Both the position numbers and the translations under genes were made by a program. DNA of 64,000 nt from Dioscorea cayenensis subsp. rotundata (lineage: Eukaryota; Streptophyta; Magnoliopsida; Dioscoreales; Dioscoreaceae): assembly GCF_009730915.1 (NCBI RefSeq), contig NC_052475.1, forward strand, positions 24,055,016-24,119,015, given 5' to 3'. Below the pieces are notes generated by a model, which saw only the letters and a program-made list of their open reading frames with translations, was not told the DNA's origin and made no database searches. Below, one piece after another: positions 58,885-64,000 of the stretch (within the stretch, counting starts at the first letter, position 1; every line of letters starts with the position of its first letter).

Positions 58885-60010
58885 TACCCATCCATAGAGC
58901 AGTTGAGGAAGATCCTCATCAACCCCTCGCTCAGACGAGTTAAGACCCACTCGAGCCAACCCATTACTCTTCTTCTTCGAATAAAAGCTCGAAACCGCCT
59001 CAGTCCAATGTCATCGCGCTTTCGATCATCTCTCGCCGCTCGGCCGGTCTTCAGCCAAAGATCTTCCTCCGATGCGGGACGCACGCGATAGCATCAATCG
59101 CATACTATCCACATTACATGGTTGTTCTTGTCGTGGATTGTGTTCCGCTTTTGATGCGGGACGCACGGCGACGTAAAGATCAACCGCGTAATGATCCTTT
59201 ACACGGTTTCGCGTGGTGGAATCGGGCGCCGTCGCGAGCATCGCGCACGACGCCCACGCCACCAAGCAACGGATTCTCGGACCATCTTCTCAAACCGTGG
59301 GCTACGACACGTAAAAGAGTCAATCGAGACACACTAACTTGTTCTCCGATCTTCATCGATCAGTGTCCATCTGACGCCGCACTCATAGCACTCTTGCTCC
59401 ACGTGTCGAGGATTTCATCGAGAAGAGAGTCAACGGCCTTCCTCAACAAATGCAGAATCCAAGAATTCATCATCTACGTTTATGTCCTTCAACAACAAAG
59501 ATCACCACGATGGTGTTGCTATTGTTTCATCGTCACCGCGCTGGAGACAGAGGCGAGATTGTCCTCCTCTTTCGCAAGTCTCTTCGAATGTGGCCGCCTT
59601 TGAACGACCTTCTCCGACGACGCTCGCCGTCAAATTCCGACGCCTGCTCGTCCTGTGGTGCCTAGCTCGCGAGGGATGGCGCAACGGTCGCAGAACGCCC
59701 TTCCAGCGCCTCGACTACGAGCGGACAAGCCGAGGAAACCGGTCACAATATCCGGCATGCGATAAGAGTTCGCGCGGACATCTTCGCCCAATGTCACCGC
59801 TGGGGCCGCCACTTGGCGGAGGGCGCCATGGTCGACGCCACACTGCGGGACGTCGCTGTTCGCAGGGATCGTTGTCAACCGGGCCGGGTAGGGAGGCCCC
59901 TGCCGAGGAACGTGTGCGCTGAGGGCCGAAGTAGGAGAACGGCCCACCACAAGCACGACAAGAGGTCAGCTTCTCATCCCGCCCGAGCAAGTGGTTCCTA
60001 GTACGGAATC
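58885..60010. other. GC-rich block of the MULE, not identified
   Basis: Over 1.1 kb with much higher GC than the surroundings. Many overlapping open frames on both strands reflect composition; the longest is 59118-59603 (+). The minus-strand reading near 59084-58884 ends WLEWVLTRLSEGLMRIFLNC just before the repeat block, which could be an exon end of the minus-strand gene. No known domain recognised. Confidence 0.35.
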
Positions 60011-60059
60011 CATCCGTGGGTTGGCCCCAACAAATATTTTCTTCAAAGACCACCTAAAC

Positions 60060-60275
60060 ACCAGAAACTAACAATAAACCAAACAATTCATGGAAATCAC
60101 CATTTTAAACTATAAAACTATATCAAACAGAATATATATATTTAAACGTTATAGAATATAATTAAACTAAGAACAAAATATTTAAACCAAGATGAATAAG
60201 AGTTAAACGGTAAATACTAAAGTTAAACGCTAAATAAAATGTTTAAACGTTAAAGACTTATGTTAAACATTGTCC
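60060..60275. repeat. TTTAAAC-type repeat block in the MULE (6)
   Basis: At least eight TTAAAC words (TTTAAACGTTA, GTTAAACGGTAAA, GTTAAACGCTAAA, TTTAAACGTTAAAG) within 215 bases. Confidence 0.75.
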
Positions 60276-60344
60276 ATGATTTATTACCCTTTTCCATCGA
60301 AGCGATGATAAGTCGCTTCTACCGTCGCCGCTTCCGAAGTACTT

Positions 60345-60880
60345 TCACCGTAGCACAACATCCTGGGATTCGCCAAACGACTTTCTTCCCCGCTCCGCCA
60401 ACGAACAGACGCTAAGGCGACCGAGCAAACCTAATGTACCCCTGCGGTCTTCTCTTCCGGCGCATCTATCTTGCACTGGGCGGCCGCTGTGGAATATCCT
60501 CCATAAGCCACGGCAAAAGCCGCCAGTGCCCACGCGTATCGCCCTACGGCCGGTAGATCATCGACGTAATCAACGATCCAGCTCGAACCGAGCATGATGT
60601 ATTTGAAGAGGATCGTCCCCATGAGGAACACCATCGAGTTTGACAAAATTATCTTCTTCTCCCTCTGTCAAACAAGTTGCAACAGAGCGTTTCGGATGAG
60701 TCTCTGTGTCTCGTAGGTCTTTGATATAGATACCGTCGAACGCCGACCGCTTTCTTCTGAGACCATCGCCGCCATCCCAACGCGCACCAAGCACCAGGGC
60801 CACATCTTGAGGTCTCAAACTCAAGAAAGTCCATCTCGAATTTATCAGCGACCATCGTACCTTTGCAAAAGAGAATCAAG
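60345..60880 (-). pseudogene. Plant-mobile-domain-like (MULE-associated) protein fragment
   Basis: Minus-strand pieces in shifting frames: LRPQDVALVLGARWDGGDGL, then EEDNFVKLDG, then MGTILFKYIM, SSWIVDYVDDLPAVGRYAWA, VQDRCAGREDR. This order is like the plant mobile domain / DUF1985-type proteins that occur inside or beside some MULEs. No intact frame remains. A possible 5' exon is the frame at 61722-61450. The family call is from memory of similar transposon proteins and is not certain. Confidence 0.48.
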
Positions 60881-61079
60881 AAGGCCTTCCTAGGTAGTTT
60901 TCTGTATCAGCTAACGCCGCAAAACTGTCCGGTCACACCTGTCGAGGGGTCATGTTATTTTTCAATTCACCTAAAGTCTCCACTACCGTGTCAAATAGCA
61001 TCGGCCATTAACTAGGTTGACCGCCATACAAGCCTCGCACAACAACACATTCAACACCAAGACTACAAAAGTTACCCTA

Positions 61080-61440
61080 AATATATTTCAAACCATAAAC
61101 CATTAATTAAACATAGATATAAAAAAACAGACCCATTTTGCAAAGCAGACGCAGAATACTTTAAATGACAAAAATGTTAAACAGAACATCTCATTTCTTA
61201 AACGCCAACCCCATTTGTAAAACATAAACCATATCAAATTAAACTAAAAATGTACATTATAAATATTACATAAATCATAAATAACTTAAAAACTAATCTC
61301 TATAGCGATAATGAAAATGCAAACAAAAACCTCAGACGAAAAATCAACAAGAATAACAAAACCCTCACTTCAATATCTTCCAACAAAAAAGACACAAACA
61401 AATCAAAAATCTTTCATTTGTAACGAGAACAATTAACATA
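61080..61440. repeat. TTTAAAC-type repeat block in the MULE (7)
   Basis: Contains CTCATTTCTTAAACGCCAAC (about 61189-61208), nearly the same word as in the tandem arrays of the 1.8-kb element, besides looser TTAAACATAGA copies. Confidence 0.65.
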
Positions 61441-61908
61441 AAACCATACTCAATACCTTAGATTTTCAAGCCCGATGAAATGCCAACTAGTCGCGTGGAG
61501 GGACTTCTCCTTGAGATACTGGTGGAAAGGGAAAAGGCTGATGAAATGCCGATTACGGAGGCTTTCGCGCAGAGACGACCGGAGACAGATCGAAATGGAA
61601 AAGGCGAGGCGTGAGTTGAGAGCAATTAAACTGCTCGATAAATTAGCCCTCTGCGTGGTTACCCTACGGAGAAACCGCCCACTTCCTCTGATCGCGCCCG
61701 AGATGGTCGCAGAAATGACCACGACTCACTGAAGGGCATTTTCGGCCCAAAATTTCGAAACCTCACCCGCTCACATTCGCGTCAGAGCTGAGTTTGGTGG
61801 TTTGAAAAACATAGAGTTTAAAAGGAGGAGATTTTTGGGTATTGCAGAAACTAATGGGGTGTGTGTGGCAATTTTACAAACTTAAAAGTGGTTTTTGGCA
61901 ATTTTCAC

Positions 61909-63400
61909 TTAATTTTATTTTAAGTCAATTTTAAGTACAAAAGCCCATAAACTAGGTCATCATTTTATATAGATACGGTTTTCACTTCAGCAAGAAATCG
62001 CTGGCTAAGTTATCCCAATTGATGTTATAGTTTGCTACAATTTCGACCGCATAAAATATATATAGATATCATCAATTTATTATTTTAATTATATTGAAAT
62101 TACTATTTTAATTGGAAGTACTTTTATAACTTGAATTAAAAATATTTGATTATAGAGAAATAATCAAATTTAAGAAAAATAAGAACCAGCGCGATAATGA
62201 GAGGGGCACAGTCGTGATTTGCCTGCACTCTCACTGAACCCACCACCCAAAACCCTGTTGACGACCCGAAAGTGGACCGACTGTAGTGTGACACTGGCTC
62301 CACATTTGCTAGCAATCCCTAGTACTGGATCAATGCTTTTTAATTATAACCCGGCTCACTGGCCAACCTCCGGCACCACTGTTTGGCTCGGTGAACCCGG
62401 CGATTTATCAAGACTTGGGTTTAAGAGGTATAGAAGCCCATCCACTTAAAAGCTATGGTGATTTTGATGATGGATAGGAATATTTATATATGCAAATATA
62501 TAGATAAGCAATGAATGTAAGATAATAATAAATTGTTCTTTAAAAATATTAAAATTCAAAAATTCCATCAATAATTACAAGCGTGTTTAAATTGGATAAC
62601 ATAAAAGTTAAGAAATCCCTGAAACTAGTGATCACTAACAACATGATAAGTTAGGTCCGCTTTTTAATAAAGATGATTGTAGACAAAATCATGATATTAA
62701 AATTAATTTTATTATATAATAAAATTATATAATAATAATAAAAATGCTAAACCATAATTATGAATTACAATTAATAAAATAATGATCATAAAATAAGAAG
62801 CGTGCACAAATTCGACAATAAGAAACGGAGATGGGAAGTGCAAGCGAAAGGGACTTTTTCTTCACCGGAGCATACGATAAGCACAACAACAACCCCAACA
62901 TCGAGCAAGAGTTAGAACTCAAGCGTGATGAATAGGTAATTAGGTGATTACTTTAGTCTAAGGTAAGAAAAACTACATTGCTTTTGATTCCTCTTACAAC
63001 CAAGCAGGATACCTAGGCAAGTTCATTTTCGATTAATCATCACATTATGTGCAAGCCGAACTTTATAGTATTTTTAAATTATGTAAATGTTACAATCTTA
63101 TCTATTTGTTTTTATTTATGCAATGCACTAATTATTGAGCAGCCTAACCATCTTATCCAAAAACACATTAGGTTCAAATTTAAATGTATAAAAATGATAT
63201 ATTTTTATAATATATGTGTATATATATATAATTACAATCTATGTATATATATAAAAACAAAAAGTCCAGATTGAGATTTTTATTTTTCTTGGCTTTACCA
63301 TCCGCCCATCTCTCCCTTTTCTCCCACTAATAATAAACTGATACTTTGACGAGGATGAGCACTTCCACTAGCTTGCGTACCATGGTTAATGTCTTTAAGG
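61909..63400. other. Intergenic, no gene seen
   Basis: A short GC-richer stretch at 62200-62450 has an open frame (62219-62449) with no recognised similarity. The rest is AT-rich with a (TA)n run near 63215-63230. Confidence 0.45.
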
Positions 63401-63403
63401 AGA

Positions 63404-63630
63404 TGTGTCGCCGGGCAACCCAAGAGGAGGATGTTTAGGAAGTTCGGCTTTGCAGTGGTGTTAATCTTGATCAACCCTTTTGATATGCCCATCGAAGTCT
63501 AACAGAGATCGCTGCTTCTTCCATGCTCGCGCTCATAGAAAGTTTCAACGAGGTCTGAAGCGAAAATTGATGGCTCTCATCAAGAAGTTGCGCAAGGCGA
63601 AAAAGGATACTCCAACACAAGGGGGTATGA
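63404..63630 (+). pseudogene. RPS15: Ribosomal protein S15 (uS19) pseudogene, probably retroposed
   Basis: Reads VAGQPKRRMFRKFGF, then after a shift SGVNLDQ, then DMPIE, then HARAHRKFQRGLKRKLMALI and KKLRKAKKDTP. This is the N-terminal half of cytosolic ribosomal protein S15 (typical ARRRFQRGLKRKPMALIKKL). At least two frameshifts and a stop lie between the start and the RKFQRGL segment, and the C-terminal half after KKDTP is missing. The segments are contiguous without introns, which suggests a processed copy, but I see no poly(A) or target duplication. Confidence 0.75.
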
Positions 63631-63639
63631 AGATAAAAG

Positions 63640-64000
63640 AGCTAAATCATGAATGTAAAGAAAGTAAATCCCAAGTGAAACCTTCATGAATAGTTCTCTT
63701 TAAATGTAAGTTTTACCTATCTCTATTATTTTTAAAATTATATATTATAATTTAAAAGGTCGGGCGGGCCCATAAACGACGGGTTCTGCGGACCGCCCGC
63801 GGGTTATCAAGGCAGGTCTGTAATGATGATACATTAGGATCCATGTTAAGAGACTAGGATCCATATATAGTTGGTAAGAAATAAAAATCATATCACATCC
63901 ATGGTATAGTTGGTAAGAAACCAAATCATATCACATAATTATAGGATGTATCAACGTTGATGGTAAGCAATAAAATTGTAACACTATCTTATATATAAAT
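63640..64000. other. Intergenic with a GC-rich patch and short tandem repeat
   Basis: A GC-rich patch (63759-63805, GGGCGGGCCC ... GACCGCCCGCGGG) has partial inverted symmetry. It is followed by the tandem repeat listed separately. No gene seen. Confidence 0.5.
63866..63937. repeat. ~39-bp tandem repeat, two copies plus remnant
   Basis: TATAGTTGGTAAGAAA followed by TCATATCACAT occurs at 63866-63899 and again at 63905-63937; a third diverged trace GATGGTAAGCAATAAAAT lies at about 63959. Confidence 0.8.

Larger units (their letters stand above)
52873..61908. mobile_element. Decayed autonomous MULE (Mutator-like element), about 9 kb
   Basis: Bounded by imperfect inverted ends: left GGGAAAATTACTGCTCACCC, right (inverted) GTGAAAATTGCCAAAAACCA. 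Inside, GC-richer coding-like blocks alternate with AT-rich blocks full of TTTAAAC motifs. The plus-strand blocks encode a MuDR-type transposase; the minus strand near 60.3-60.9 kb encodes a plant-mobile-domain-like protein. All frames carry stops and shifts, so the copy is dead. AT-rich flanks (TTTAATAAA left, TTAATTTTA right) give no convincing 9-bp target duplication. The left end and internal repeat motif are shared with the 1.8-kb element at 34971. Confidence 0.82.

Noticed and set aside
59118-59922. Long overlapping frames in the GC-rich MULE block
   Set aside because: Stop codons are rare in this composition, frames exist on both strands at once, and none has a recognisable domain.
1-64000. 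tRNA, rRNA or other structural RNA genes
   Set aside because: No A-box/B-box pair, cloverleaf-type arms or rRNA segment was noticed on reading. A tRNAscan or Rfam search was not possible here and would decide this.

Overview
This is a window of an AT-rich flowering-plant nuclear genome. Genes are split by short GT-AG introns, families are plant-specific (phosphoethanolamine methyltransferase, UGT, CYP71-type P450, class III peroxidase), and decayed LINEs, MULEs and MITE-like elements fill the spaces. A non-grass monocot would fit the P450 and transposon style, but that is only a guess; nothing here fixes the species.

Left part (1-28 kb), mostly single-copy housekeeping genes: the 3' two thirds of a phosphoethanolamine N-methyltransferase (+, 66-1999); a plastid-type metallo-beta-lactamase-fold protein (+, 3057-5286); a BRO1-like-domain protein (-, 5951-7779); a TIR element with an ACTAATA-rich interior (8565-9470); a LINE 3' end (11.2-11.7 kb); an intronless UGT90-like glycosyltransferase (-, 12041-13465); LINE remnants at 14.3-14.9 and 17.1-18.3 kb; a 64-residue one-helix protein with an apparent GC-AG intron (-, 18979-19253); a repeat ending in GGGGCGTGACA (to 21210); and a 12-exon ARM/HEAT-like plastid-type protein (-, 22161-26259).

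Middle part (28-45 kb), duplicated specialised-metabolism and defence genes: a CYP71-type tandem pair, of which copy 1 (28368-30032) is intact and copy 2 (32588-34364) carries an 8-bp deletion at the start of exon 2 that destroys the frame; a 1.8-kb MULE-like non-autonomous element (34971-36786); a decayed symplekin-like pseudogene (+, about 38.5-41.45 kb); and two tandem class III peroxidase genes (-, 41976-43158 and 43487-44709).

Right part (45-64 kb), nearly gene-free: AT-rich spacer, a MITE-like element (about 49.06-49.75 kb), a decayed autonomous MULE of about 9 kb (52873-61908), and an RPS15 retropseudogene (about 63.4-63.63 kb). The MULE has GC-richer exon-like blocks (MuDR-type transposase on +, a plant-mobile-domain-like protein on -) separated by AT-rich blocks made of degenerate TTTAAACA repeats. 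The small element at 34971-36786 shares its end sequences and the same repeat motif, there as regular 20-21 bp tandem units. This shared architecture is the most unusual thing in the window.
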